Positions 50,678 through 59,946 of a DNA stretch of 64,000 nt are shown piece after piece. A program made the translations under genes and the position numbers. The notes beneath the pieces are model-generated. The model was not told where the DNA came from and ran no database searches. It saw only the letters and a list, made by a program, of their open reading frames with translations. This DNA is from Alistipes senegalensis (GTDB taxonomy: Bacteria; Bacillota; Clostridia; Oscillospirales; Ruminococcaceae): contig JAMPEF010000005.1 in assembly GCA_023665275.1 (NCBI GenBank), positions 1 through 64,000 on the forward strand, given 5' to 3'. Within the stretch, counting starts at the first letter, position 1; the number at the start of each line of letters is the position of its first letter.

Positions 50678-51466
50678 ATGAAATCAGTTATTTTTTTCGA
50701 TATAGACGGTACTATTTCCACAGAAGATTCACGGTGTATTATTCCCGAAAGTACCCGAAAAGCTATTATCCATACACGTAAAAAAGGAAATCTCACATTC
50801 ATAAATACCGGACGTACAGCATTCAATATAAGTCCGGAAGTCCGGAGTTTAGGTTTTGACGGCTTTTTATGTGGGTGCGGTACTTATATAGAGTACGGAA
50901 ATGAAGTCATTCTACATCATACGCCGGAAAAGACTTTCTGCCGTGAAATAGCCGGTCTTATGCGTGAATGCCGTGTAACTCCGGTATATGAACACAGCGA
51001 CGGCTATTTTTTTGACGACAAGGCGGTACATAATGCAGGTCTTGACTATTTCATGAATGTTTTCGTTGAAAAAGGCACAGACATAAGCCATAAAGCCGAT
51101 GACGAAAATTTTATTTTTGATAAGTTCGTTGTATGGACTAATCCGGAAAGTGATATGGAACTTTTCAACAGGGAAGTGAGTAAATATTTTTCTATTATAG
51201 ACCGTGGAAACGGTTTCTATGAAAATGTACCTCTTGGATATACAAAGGCTACTGCTATTGATATTATCCTTGAAAAACTAAATATCTCACGTAAAAACGC
51301 CTATGCAATAGGGGACAGCATGAACGATTTACCTATGCTGAAAGCCGTCCCTAACAGTATTGCTATGGGTGGTGCAGAAAAATTATATCCGTTTGTATCA
51401 TACGTGACATCAGGCATTGAAGACGACGGAATATATAACGCCCTGAAACATTTTCAGCTTATTTGA
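50678..51466 (+). CDS. HAD-superfamily (Cof-type) phosphatase
   Basis: This 262-residue hydrolase has motif I FFDIDGTI, a C2-type cap and the C-terminal GDSMNDLPML motif with the metal-binding Asp pair. KATAIDIILEKL carries the motif III Lys. Cof-type enzymes act on sugar phosphates or nucleotides; the substrate is not evident. The start at 50678 has AAGGAGTG upstream. It ends over the convergent TrpR-like gene (8-bp overlap). Confidence 0.9.
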   Translation: MKSVIFFDIDGTISTEDSRCIIPESTRKAIIHTRKKGNLTFINTGRTAFNISPEVRSLGFDGFLCGCGTYIEYGNEVILHHTPEKTFCREIAGLMRECRVTPVYEHSDGYFFDDKAVHNAGLDYFMNVFVEKGTDISHKADDENFIFDKFVVWTNPESDMELFNREVSKYFSIIDRGNGFYENVPLGYTKATAIDIILEKLNISRKNAYAIGDSMNDLPMLKAVPNSIAMGGAEKLYPFVSYVTSGIEDDGIYNALKHFQLI

Positions 51467-51761
51467 TAAGATTTTTCTTTTTAAGACGGTCAAAAACTAT
51501 GTTATATCCGTCATTACCGTCTTTAAGTGAACGATGTACACGGCTTATAGTAGCAGTGCTTACACCTGTTTCAGTTACGATATTGCTATAGACTTTATGT
51601 TCATCAAGAAGTTTTGCAACCTGTAATCTCTGTGCAAACGACTTTAATTCTATGCTTGTGCAGAGGTCATCAAAAAATTTATAGCAGTCGTCAACTGTTT
51701 CCAGCGTAAGTATTGCCTCAAAAAGCAAATCCATATTTTCAGATTTTATTTTATCAATCAT
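51459..51761 (-). CDS. YerC/TrpR-family DNA-binding protein
   Basis: This 100-residue protein of the TrpR/YerC-YecD family has the HTH TETGVSTATISRVHRSLKDG and the preceding RLQVAKLLDE helix. The family is widespread in Firmicutes as a small repressor of uncertain target. AGGAG lies 7 bp before the start. It overlaps the HAD gene end by 8 bp on the opposite strand. Confidence 0.92.
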   Translation of the reverse strand: MIDKIKSENMDLLFEAILTLETVDDCYKFFDDLCTSIELKSFAQRLQVAKLLDEHKVYSNIVTETGVSTATISRVHRSLKDGNDGYNIVFDRLKKKNLIK

Positions 51762-51940
51762 TTTTATTACTCCTGTCTGCCGTATGGCATTATTTACTTT
51801 TACATTTTAACACATTATCACGCAAAAGTAAATAGATGATTTGCAAATTTCAGAAAAATATCATTTTTAAGAATTATTTAAGAAAAAGATACACCATAAT
51901 TAAGCACGATGATATATTATAATATCGGGAGTGATTAATT

Positions 51941-53335
51941 ATGGTAAAAAAATATTTTAATTTTATTTCCGGAATATTTTTCCTGTTTGTAATTGCTGTA
52001 TCGGCGACGTCGTTTATACCCATTGTAAGCCATGAAATAAACTCAATGACAGCCGGAATTATTATTGTATTTCTGTTTCTGACAGTAACATATTTCATAT
52101 CGTCGGGAGCAGGGAAGTCAGAAAAACTGCTTAAAAAATTTATCCGTGGAAATCAGAAGACCGCCGGAAAAATATTCTGTATACTGGCATTGGTTCTGTT
52201 TGTATTTCAAGTGAATTTTGCATTTATTCAGGATTTTACGCCTAAAAATGACCTTTCGTATATATGCACGGGTGCGAAAAATATTGTCACCGGAGACCCT
52301 CTTTATAATAATATTCCGGAAATACATAAACATTATTTCGCTGTATATCCTAATAATCACATGATATTCACATTAATTTACGGACTTTACAGACTGGAGT
52401 ATATATTTACTGGAAATATAAAAAATATATTTCCGGTTATATTCAATATAATAAGTCTTGATATATCATATATATTAATGTATAAAATTTCCGAAATAAT
52501 TCATACTCCGGAAAAGTCGATAACGTGTGCTTTATGTGGACTTCTGCTAACGCCTTTTATAACTTATTCGGCATTTTTCTATACTGATTCAATGGCTATG
52601 CCGTATGTTATCGGAGCTGTATATTTTTATATAAAATATATCAGAAAATATAAAATATCTGATATAATAATATGCAGTATACTTATTGCAGTGGGGTATA
52701 AATTCAAGGGTAGTACAGGGTTGCTTATACCGTCCGTAATTCTTGATATGATGATTAACAAACGCACAAACTGTCTGAAAAATATTTCCGTTTTAATTAC
52801 CGCATTTGTTATATTCTGTATGAGTTTCAATAAAATTTCTGCCGGAATAATCAATATTGACGACGTCGAACTTGAAAAATATCGTTTTCCGCTTATTCAC
52901 TGGATAATGATGAGCGCACACGGACGTGGTGGCTACTGTGCGGAGGATTTCCGGTATACCCTGAGTTTCAATGGCTATGAAAACAAGTTAAATGCCGATA
53001 TTTCACGGCTTACCGAAAAACTTTCATATATTGGAATTTATGGTTTTCTGAGTCATTTAATCTGTAAGATTTCGTATACATGGCGTGATGGTACATACAT
53101 GGCAGGATATTACAATAAATATAGTTTTCTTAAAAATTATGGATTTTATGTTTTCACGGCAGTATTTCATTTTAAAATGCTGTATAATATTTCCCATAAA
53201 TATATTTCATATAAATATAATCAGGAATATAATATTATTAAAATTGTCATCATAATTCTTGCCATGTTTCTTATGGTATGGGAAACAAGATGCCGTTATC
53301 TTGTGAGTTTTTTTCCGCTTTTTATTCTTATCTGA
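51941..53335 (+). CDS. Polytopic membrane protein, GT-C glycosyltransferase-like
   Basis: This 464-residue protein has about 10-12 hydrophobic helices. The acidic patch after the second helix group (FTPKNDLSYICTGAKNI) and the large loop near HWIMMSAHGRGGY are compatible with a lipid-phosphosugar-using GT-C transferase. The end (WETRCRYLVSFFPLFILI) is also typical of such proteins in Gram-positive polysaccharide loci. The Ile/Lys/Asn-rich composition is lower in GC than its neighbours. The start follows GGGAGTG. The substrate is unknown. Confidence 0.65.
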   Translation: MVKKYFNFISGIFFLFVIAVSATSFIPIVSHEINSMTAGIIIVFLFLTVTYFISSGAGKSEKLLKKFIRGNQKTAGKIFCILALVLFVFQVNFAFIQDFTPKNDLSYICTGAKNIVTGDPLYNNIPEIHKHYFAVYPNNHMIFTLIYGLYRLEYIFTGNIKNIFPVIFNIISLDISYILMYKISEIIHTPEKSITCALCGLLLTPFITYSAFFYTDSMAMPYVIGAVYFYIKYIRKYKISDIIICSILIAVGYKFKGSTGLLIPSVILDMMINKRTNCLKNISVLITAFVIFCMSFNKISAGIINIDDVELEKYRFPLIHWIMMSAHGRGGYCAEDFRYTLSFNGYENKLNADISRLTEKLSYIGIYGFLSHLICKISYTWRDGTYMAGYYNKYSFLKNYGFYVFTAVFHFKMLYNISHKYISYKYNQEYNIIKIVIIILAMFLMVWETRCRYLVSFFPLFILI

Positions 53336-53344
53336 AATTTATGC

Positions 53345-53373
53345 TTGCATTTTTATCAGCTTTATAGTATAAT
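53345..53373 (+). promoter_or_regulatory. Promoter of the lon operon
   Basis: TTGCAT (53345-53350) and TATAAT (53368-53373) are 17 bp apart. The leader of about 110 nt contains CCGGATA (53401-53407) pairing with TATCCGG (53442-53448), a possible regulatory hairpin. No CIRCE or CtsR-like repeat was seen. Confidence 0.55.
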
Positions 53374-53489
53374 ATAATGTACAGGTGACTTCCTGTGATG
53401 CCGGATATTATTCAGAATACAAATATATATTGTGAACTGCTTATCCGGAGCAGTATTCATGACTTAAGTTAAAGGATATGGTGATAAAA

Positions 53490-55838
53490 ATGAAACAGAT
53501 TATCAATAATAATCAATCAATCGAAAAAGATAACGCTTTTTATACCGTTACTATGCGTGGACTTGTTGCATTTCCGGATATGATAATGCATTTTGATGTT
53601 GCACGTAAAAAAACAATCAAGTCAATTGAATCTGCCATGGCTGAAGGGAACGGCAGATTATTCCTTATTACACAGAAAGACCCCTATACAGATAATCCGG
53701 AAATTTCCGACCTCTATAAAACCGGTGTAGTTGCTGAAATAAAACAGGTTCTCAGACTTCCTGACAATATAATGAAAGTTCTTGTAAAAGGCGTTTACAA
53801 GGCAAATCTACTTGGCTTTAATGATGACGGTGAAACACTTGTTTCAGAAGTAAAGCGTGTTTCGTCACATTCAAAACAGAAATATGATGAAACAGAAATA
53901 GAAGCTCTTATGCGTGTTATAAAAAACAATTTTGAAAAATATGCGTCATTTTTTCAGAAAATGCCTAAAGAACTTGAAGTCTCCGTACTCACACAGGAAG
54001 ACCCCGAAAAACTTTTTGAACTTATAGTCTTTAACTGTGGCATAGGCTACAGGGAAAAACAAAAACTTCTGGAAGAAAATAATCTTATTAAAAGGCTTTC
54101 TATGCTGGTTTCATATCTTGCCGCTGAAAATAATGTACTTGAAGTTGAAGAAGAAATCCATGAACATACAAGAGATAGTTTAGACAAAAGCCAAAGAGAA
54201 TATTACCTCCGTGAACAATTGAGAGTTATTCAGGAACAATTAGGTGAAAGCGAAAATGAAGAAACTTTCCGTTATATGTCAAAAGCTATGAATATTAACT
54301 GTGATGAAAAAAGCCGTGAAAAACTTATCAGAGAAATTGAAAAATTAAGTAAAATGCCACCTTATTCACAGGAGGCTTTTGTAATAAAAAATTATCTTGA
54401 TACAGTCTTTGAACTGCCGTGGGGAAAATATTCAAAAACTAAAACAACAATATCAAAAGCTGAAAATATCCTTGAAAAAGAACATTACGGACTTAAAAAA
54501 GTCAAGGAACGTATTATAGAATTTCTTGCCGTCTATATGCTTAATCCTAAAATCAAAGGGCAGATTATATGTCTTGCAGGCGCTCCCGGAATTGGTAAGA
54601 CTTCTATTGCCAAATCCGTTGCTAAGGCTATGGGTCGCAAATATGCAAGAGTTTCACTCGGTGGTGTACGTGATGAGGCAGATATAAGAGGTCACAGAAA
54701 AACTTATATCGGCGCAATGCCCGGACGTATCATTACAGCCATGCAACAGGCAGGCACAAGCAATCCGCTTATACTTCTTGACGAAATAGACAAGTTATGC
54801 AGTGACATCAAAGGTGACCCATCGTCTGCTATGCTTGAAGTCCTTGACAGTGAACAGAATAACGCTTTCCGTGACCACTTCATAGAAATACCATTTGACT
54901 TAAGCAATGTAGTATTTATCATGACAGCCAATAATATTTCTGATATTCCCGCACCACTCCTTGACCGTATGGAAATTATAGAACTTCCAAGCTATACGGC
55001 AGAAGAAAAATTCCATATAGCAAAGGAACACCTTGTTCCGAAACAGATAAAAGAACACGGTCTAAAAGCCTCACAGTTAAGAATAACTGACGATTCACTT
55101 CACAATATTATACGTTTCTATACTAAAGAAGCCGGTGTACGTTCACTTGAAAGAATTATAGCCTCAATATGCCGCAAGACCGCAAGAAAAATAGCGGCGG
55201 AGGAAACAAAGAAAGTCACTGTCAAGCCGGATAATTTACGGGAATTTCTTGGCATACAGAAATATTCCGCCGATTTATTATCAAAGGAAAATCAGGTTGG
55301 TGTGGTCAATGGTCTTGCATGGACTTCTGTAGGTGGTGTTATAATGCCACTTGAAGTTCTCGTACTTGACGGTACAGGCAAGACAGAAGTTACCGGCTCA
55401 CTCGGCGATGTCATGAAAGAAAGTTCACGGATTGCAGTAAGTTATGTCAGAAGTATTGCCGGAAAATATAATATCAATCCGGAATTTTACAAGAATAAGG
55501 ATATTCATATACACGCACCGGAAGGAGCTGTACCGAAAGACGGACCTTCTGCCGGCGTGACAATGACTACCGCACTTGTTTCGGCGCTCTCCGGAATACC
55601 GGTCAGGTCTGATGTCGCTATGACAGGTGAAATTACTTTACACGGAAAAGTACTTCCTATAGGCGGACTCCGTGAAAAAACTATGGCTGCATATAAAGCA
55701 GGTGTGAAGACTGTCATTATTCCGGCTGACAATAAACCCGACCTTGAGGAAGTCGATAACGTCGTAAAGGAAAATATAGAGTTTGTATATGCTGAAAATC
55801 TTTCCGACGTTCTCAATACTGCACTCCTGAAACAATGA
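53490..55838 (+). CDS. lon: ATP-dependent protease Lon
   Basis: This cytoplasmic AAA+ serine protease degrades damaged and regulatory proteins. The N-terminal LAN domain (about 15-200) is followed by a coiled helix with REYYLREQLRVIQEQLGE. The AAA module has GAPGIGKTSIAKS and LLDEIDKL. The protease domain has the catalytic Ser in PKDGPSAGVTM and the Lys in GGLREKTMAAYKAG. The start is uncertain between 53478, 53481 and 53490; GGTGAT just before 53490 favours the last. It is followed 12 bp later by engB, a common pair. Confidence 0.95.
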   Translation: MKQIINNNQSIEKDNAFYTVTMRGLVAFPDMIMHFDVARKKTIKSIESAMAEGNGRLFLITQKDPYTDNPEISDLYKTGVVAEIKQVLRLPDNIMKVLVKGVYKANLLGFNDDGETLVSEVKRVSSHSKQKYDETEIEALMRVIKNNFEKYASFFQKMPKELEVSVLTQEDPEKLFELIVFNCGIGYREKQKLLEENNLIKRLSMLVSYLAAENNVLEVEEEIHEHTRDSLDKSQREYYLREQLRVIQEQLGESENEETFRYMSKAMNINCDEKSREKLIREIEKLSKMPPYSQEAFVIKNYLDTVFELPWGKYSKTKTTISKAENILEKEHYGLKKVKERIIEFLAVYMLNPKIKGQIICLAGAPGIGKTSIAKSVAKAMGRKYARVSLGGVRDEADIRGHRKTYIGAMPGRIITAMQQAGTSNPLILLDEIDKLCSDIKGDPSSAMLEVLDSEQNNAFRDHFIEIPFDLSNVVFIMTANNISDIPAPLLDRMEIIELPSYTAEEKFHIAKEHLVPKQIKEHGLKASQLRITDDSLHNIIRFYTKEAGVRSLERIIASICRKTARKIAAEETKKVTVKPDNLREFLGIQKYSADLLSKENQVGVVNGLAWTSVGGVIMPLEVLVLDGTGKTEVTGSLGDVMKESSRIAVSYVRSIAGKYNINPEFYKNKDIHIHAPEGAVPKDGPSAGVTMTTALVSALSGIPVRSDVAMTGEITLHGKVLPIGGLREKTMAAYKAGVKTVIIPADNKPDLEEVDNVVKENIEFVYAENLSDVLNTALLKQ

Positions 55839-55850
55839 AAGGAATGATAT

Positions 55851-56444
55851 ATGAAATTTAATTATAATAAAGCGGAATTTTCTGCATCATACGGAAAATT
55901 TTCACAGATACCACCACCGGAAAATGTTGAGATAGCTTTTGCCGGACATTCAAACGTCGGCAAGTCGACGCTTATAAATAAGCTCTTCAACAGAAAAAAT
56001 CTCGCCCGTGTGAGTTCCGTACCTGGAAAAACCGCTACTATAAATTTTTACCGGCTTGATGATATTTTCTTTGTTGACCTGCCAGGTTATGGCTATGCTA
56101 AAGTCTCAAAATCTGAAAAAGAACGCTGGTCGGGGCTTATAGAGGGCTATCTGAATGCAGACAGGGATATGCGACTTGTTTTCATGCTTGTTGATATGCG
56201 ACACGCTCCGACTAAAGACGATGTGCAGATGATAAATTATCTTATTGATACAGAAACACCGTTTGTTATAGTTCTGACAAAAGCCGATAAGCTGAAAAAA
56301 TCTGAACGTGAAAAGCGTATGAAAGCCTTTGAAGAAGAAATACCATGTTTCAACGATATACATTATGTTGCGTTTTCGTCAGTTACCGGTGAGGGCGTGG
56401 AGGAACTCCGGAACATAGTTGAAGATGTATCGGAAAATGATTAA
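55851..56444 (+). CDS. engB: Ribosome-biogenesis GTPase EngB (YsxC)
   Basis: This 197-residue GTPase acts in large-subunit assembly. P-loop GHSNVGKSTLINKL, switch SSVPGKTATINFY, DLPGYGYAKVS and LTKADKLKKSE are all family features. GAAAGGAATG precedes the start. It is in an operon with lon and perhaps lysA. Confidence 0.97.
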   Translation: MKFNYNKAEFSASYGKFSQIPPPENVEIAFAGHSNVGKSTLINKLFNRKNLARVSSVPGKTATINFYRLDDIFFVDLPGYGYAKVSKSEKERWSGLIEGYLNADRDMRLVFMLVDMRHAPTKDDVQMINYLIDTETPFVIVLTKADKLKKSEREKRMKAFEEEIPCFNDIHYVAFSSVTGEGVEELRNIVEDVSEND

Positions 56445-56464
56445 TCAGAAAGGATTGTTTTAAA

Positions 56465-57763
56465 ATGTTTGTATCTGAAAATTTAAACGTTAACGAAAAA
56501 GGAAATCTCACTATCGGCGGTGCTGATACTGTCGAACTTGCAAAACAGTACGGAACACCCCTTTATGTCATGGACGAGCAGGCAGTAAGAAAAGCCTGTC
56601 AGCGTTTCAAAAGCAGTATTGACAGATACTATGACGGCAAAGGTCTTGCGTGTTACGCCAGTAAGGCTTTTTCCTGTTTGGAAATGTGCCGTATAGTCGC
56701 AAGTGAGGGAATGGGTCTTGATGCTGTTTCAATCGGTGAACTCTATACCGCTGTAAAAGCCGGCTTTGATGTATCTAAAATAGGATTTCACGGCAACAAC
56801 AAGACAGACGAGGAACTTGAATACGCCGTTGATATTAAAGTAGGCCATATTATTGTTGATAATATTTCCGAACTTCTCCGCCTTGAAAAAATCGCTGAAT
56901 CAAAAAATGTAAAACCTGATATAATGTTCCGTATCAAACCAGGTATTGACGCACACACACATGATTTCATAAAAACCGGTCAGATAGACAGTAAATTTGG
57001 TTTTGCCCTTGAAACAGGTGAGGCATTCGAGGCTGTAAAACAGGCTGTAGAATGTAAAAATGTCAATCTTATGGGACTTCACTGCCATATAGGCTCACAG
57101 ATTTTTGATATTGCACCATTCGAGGAAGCCGCTAAAGTTATGCTTTCATTCATTGCAAAAATCAGAAATGAACTCAATTATGAAATAAAAGGTCTTAATT
57201 TAGGTGGTGGTTTCGGAATTAAGTATCTTAACGAACATGACCCCGCACCGTTTGAAACATACATGGAAAGAGTTTCGGAAATCGTAAAGCTAACCTGCTC
57301 CGAGTTGAATATTACACAGCCGTATATTTTCATCGAGCCGGGACGTTCCATAGCCGCACCAGCAGGAATTACACTCTATACGGTCGGTGCAAGAAAAGAA
57401 ATTCCGGATATCCGTACGTACATATCAGTTGACGGCGGTATGGCGGACAGTCCGAGATATATTCTTTATAAATCCGAGTACGAGGCAATCGTTGCAAACA
57501 AGGCTACAGAAGAACGTACAGAACGTGTTACCATTGCCGGAAAATGTTGCGAAAGCGGTGACTTAATCGGTGAGAATATGCCGTTACAGCACGCTGAATC
57601 AGGTGATATTATAGCCGTTTGTGCTACAGGTGCTTATAACTATTCAATGTCATCTAATTATAACAGACTTCAGAAACCAGCTGTCATTTTCGTAAATAAC
57701 GGTGAGTCGAGAATTGCCGTAAAGCGTGAAACTCTTGACGATATAATCCGCAATGATATATAA
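56465..57763 (+). CDS. lysA: Diaminopimelate decarboxylase
   Basis: This PLP enzyme makes lysine from meso-diaminopimelate. The 432-residue protein has the PLP lysine in CYASKAFS, a His in LHCHIGSQI, GGGFGIKY and, near the end, CCESGDLIGEN with the active-site Cys. GYNY-type TGAYNYSMSSNYNR closes the family pattern. AGAAAGGA precedes the start, 20 bp after engB. Confidence 0.96.
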   Translation: MFVSENLNVNEKGNLTIGGADTVELAKQYGTPLYVMDEQAVRKACQRFKSSIDRYYDGKGLACYASKAFSCLEMCRIVASEGMGLDAVSIGELYTAVKAGFDVSKIGFHGNNKTDEELEYAVDIKVGHIIVDNISELLRLEKIAESKNVKPDIMFRIKPGIDAHTHDFIKTGQIDSKFGFALETGEAFEAVKQAVECKNVNLMGLHCHIGSQIFDIAPFEEAAKVMLSFIAKIRNELNYEIKGLNLGGGFGIKYLNEHDPAPFETYMERVSEIVKLTCSELNITQPYIFIEPGRSIAAPAGITLYTVGARKEIPDIRTYISVDGGMADSPRYILYKSEYEAIVANKATEERTERVTIAGKCCESGDLIGENMPLQHAESGDIIAVCATGAYNYSMSSNYNRLQKPAVIFVNNGESRIAVKRETLDDIIRNDI

Positions 57764-57772
57764 GTGAGAATT

Positions 57773-58189
57773 ATGAATAATCTGACGATAAAATATAATG
57801 AACTCAGTGCAGAAGAATTTATATATCTGTGGAAAAGTGTATGGAATGGTTCTCCCTCTCTGGAACAAACTGAACTTGCAATGCAGAATACATTATTCAG
57901 AGTATCTGTATTTGACGGAAATAATATTGTAGCAATGGCAAGAATGATTGGTGATATAGGTCTGAATTACTACATTAAAGATGTTGTGGTAAAACCTGAA
58001 TATCAGTATAAGGGAATCGGAAAAATGCTTATTAATGAACTTATGAAGTTTGTTAAAGATAATGGCATTAAAGGAACTGGTGTTTTTGTTAAGTTATGCG
58101 CAATGCCTGATAAAATACCTTTTTATGAAAAACAGGGGTTTTCCGCAAATGAAGCACAAAGGTTAAAGATAATGTGTGAAATTGAATAG
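57773..58189 (+). CDS. GNAT-family N-acetyltransferase
   Basis: This 138-residue acetyltransferase has the acetyl-CoA loop VVVKPEYQYKGIGKMLINEL (motif A, QxxGxG/A type). The C-terminal FYEKQGF is characteristic of small GNATs. I start it at the ATG at 57773, with the GTG at 57764 as an alternative. It follows lysA by 9 bp. The substrate is unknown. Confidence 0.88.
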   Translation: MNNLTIKYNELSAEEFIYLWKSVWNGSPSLEQTELAMQNTLFRVSVFDGNNIVAMARMIGDIGLNYYIKDVVVKPEYQYKGIGKMLINELMKFVKDNGIKGTGVFVKLCAMPDKIPFYEKQGFSANEAQRLKIMCEIE

Positions 58190-58198
58190 TTTTATATA

Positions 58199-58226
58199 AC
58201 AGTCCTGAGAAATCGGGACTGTTTTG
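58199..58226 (+). terminator. Terminator after the lysA/GNAT genes
   Basis: ACAGTCC (58199-58205) pairs with GGACTGT (58216-58222) and is followed by TTT. Confidence 0.7.
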
Positions 58227-58278
58227 TAATCATATATTAATTGACAGTTTAAACTATATTTAAGGAAGAATAAATAAA

Positions 58279-58659
58279 ATGAATGAAAAGTATTTACTTA
58301 CAGAAAAATATAAGTTGAAACACGAAAACAATGCATGGTATTCGGAAAGGGAAAACTCCCATAAACACCTTATTTTTAAAGATTCGTTCTTTGAAAAAAG
58401 CGATATTATAGGACTTCTTTTCCGCATCAATAAACTATGTATGGCAAAAGTCAAATATTTCCGTACAAATATTGATAAATATCAGCCTGTTAAATATAAT
58501 TATAAAGATGGTTTTGTTGAAGTTCCCTTATGGGACGCTGATTTCCTGAAACATCGGGCGTCTGGCTATATTCTGGATTTCCGCTATTTACAGACAATTA
58601 CTGTATATAAAGATTTCGTGGCACTTTGCGAAGAACTGGAATTTTTTGAAAATAACTAA
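58279..58659 (+). CDS. Hypothetical protein
   Basis: This 126-residue soluble protein is rich in Lys, Tyr and Phe and has no recognised domain. TAAGGAAG lies before the start at fair spacing. It is bounded by terminators on both sides, so it is a separate transcript. A TTGACA at 58241 has no matching -10 box at 17 bp. Confidence 0.55.
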   Translation: MNEKYLLTEKYKLKHENNAWYSERENSHKHLIFKDSFFEKSDIIGLLFRINKLCMAKVKYFRTNIDKYQPVKYNYKDGFVEVPLWDADFLKHRASGYILDFRYLQTITVYKDFVALCEELEFFENN

Positions 58660-58686
58660 AATTAAAATATAAATTGTATAGAAACA

Positions 58687-58715
58687 GGGGATAGGAACTT
58701 AGTTCCTATCCCCTT
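58687..58715. terminator. Bidirectional terminator
   Basis: GGGGATAGGAAC (58687-58698) pairs perfectly with 58702-58713 around a TTA loop between convergent genes. Confidence 0.75.
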
Positions 58716-58728
58716 ATCGTATCAATCA

Positions 58729-59946
58729 TTATTCTGTTGCCTTTCTGATAACAGTTCCGGTCGGGAAAATCAAATCAGATTTAAAGGAAAATTTCATCAT
58801 AGCATGGTTAGCGGTCTGGATTTCCGCACCATTTTCATCATAGAGAACGTCAAGTTTAAGTACAACTGGTTTTGTGGATGGTGCAAGCAATTCAACAGTA
58901 TCTCCGGCAAAGAATCTGTTACGCTGTGTGCAGTAGACTGTACCGTTTTCACACTTTTCAACAACCGCCACGACGTCGTAATTACGTATATAACCACTGT
59001 TTTCATAGTATTGTGAGTTTTCAGGAGTACCAAAGAAAAAACCATTACAGTATTTCCGGTGACTTACTTTGTATACTTCATCTCTTATCCAGTCGGGGAG
59101 TATGAAATTATCAGGATTCTTGTAATATTCGTCAACAGCCATTCTATAAGCGTTTGTGACTACTGTTACATAATATGCAGACTTTGCCCGCCCCTCAATT
59201 TTAAGACTGTCCACGCCTGCTTGTGCGAGTTTGTCAATGTGTTCAATCATGCACATATCCTTAGCATTAAGAATGTAAGTTCCTTTTTCGTCCTCAAATA
59301 TCGGAAAAAATTCATTCGGACGTTTTTCCTCAACAAGATGATAACCCCACCGGCACGGCTGGGCACATTCACCACGGTTGGCGTCACGGTTAACAAGATA
59401 CTGTGAAAGTAAACATCGTCCGGAAAAAGATACGCACATAGCGCCATGTACGAAAGTTTCTATTTCCATATCCGGATTTGTTTTTGCACGGATTTCAGCT
59501 ATTTCATCAAGTGTAAGCTCACGGGCGAGAACTATCCTTTTTGCACCCATGTTATAGAGTTCCTGTGCTGTGACGTAATTCACAATACCCGTCTGTGTGG
59601 AAATATGTATTTCCATATCGGGAGCGTATTTCTTTATAAGTGCAAGAAGTCCTATATCAGCGACTATAAGGGCGTCAACTTGTGCCTTGACAGCTTCACG
59701 TACAAACTGTTCAAACTGTGATATTTCGTTATTGCGTGGGAGAGTATTGCACGTAAGGTAAACCTTAATTCCCTTTGCGTGGGCGGACTGCACAGCCTTT
59801 ACAAGCTGTGCAAAATCAAAATTCATAGGAGATGAACGCATACCAAACTGTTTCCGTCCAAGATAGACGGCGTCCGCACCGTAATTTATACAGGCGTTGA
59901 AACGTTCTTCATCGCCTGCCGGAGCAAGTACCTCAAGTTTCTTCAT
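58729..59946 (-). CDS. Peptidase U32 family protein, TrhP type
   Basis: This 405-residue protein has the U32 signature region VHGAMCVSFSGRCLLSQYL with the conserved Cys residues, and PAGDEER near the start. In Bacillus the U32 protein beside mltG is TrhP, which works in tRNA hydroxylation (5-hydroxyuridine at position 34). The same neighbour here supports that role by inference. The start at 59946 lies 14 bp inside mltG, with GAGAGG upstream; the longer frame reads into mltG codons and is not used. Confidence 0.88.
   Translation of the reverse strand: MKKLEVLAPAGDEERFNACINYGADAVYLGRKQFGMRSSPMNFDFAQLVKAVQSAHAKGIKVYLTCNTLPRNNEISQFEQFVREAVKAQVDALIVADIGLLALIKKYAPDMEIHISTQTGIVNYVTAQELYNMGAKRIVLARELTLDEIAEIRAKTNPDMEIETFVHGAMCVSFSGRCLLSQYLVNRDANRGECAQPCRWGYHLVEEKRPNEFFPIFEDEKGTYILNAKDMCMIEHIDKLAQAGVDSLKIEGRAKSAYYVTVVTNAYRMAVDEYYKNPDNFILPDWIRDEVYKVSHRKYCNGFFFGTPENSQYYENSGYIRNYDVVAVVEKCENGTVYCTQRNRFFAGDTVELLAPSTKPVVLKLDVLYDENGAEIQTANHAMMKFSFKSDLIFPTGTVIRKATE

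Noticed and set aside
53374..53489. Heat-shock operator (CIRCE or CtsR site) ahead of lon
   Set aside because: The leader has an inverted repeat CCGGATA/TATCCGG, but its spacing and sequence do not match either known operator.
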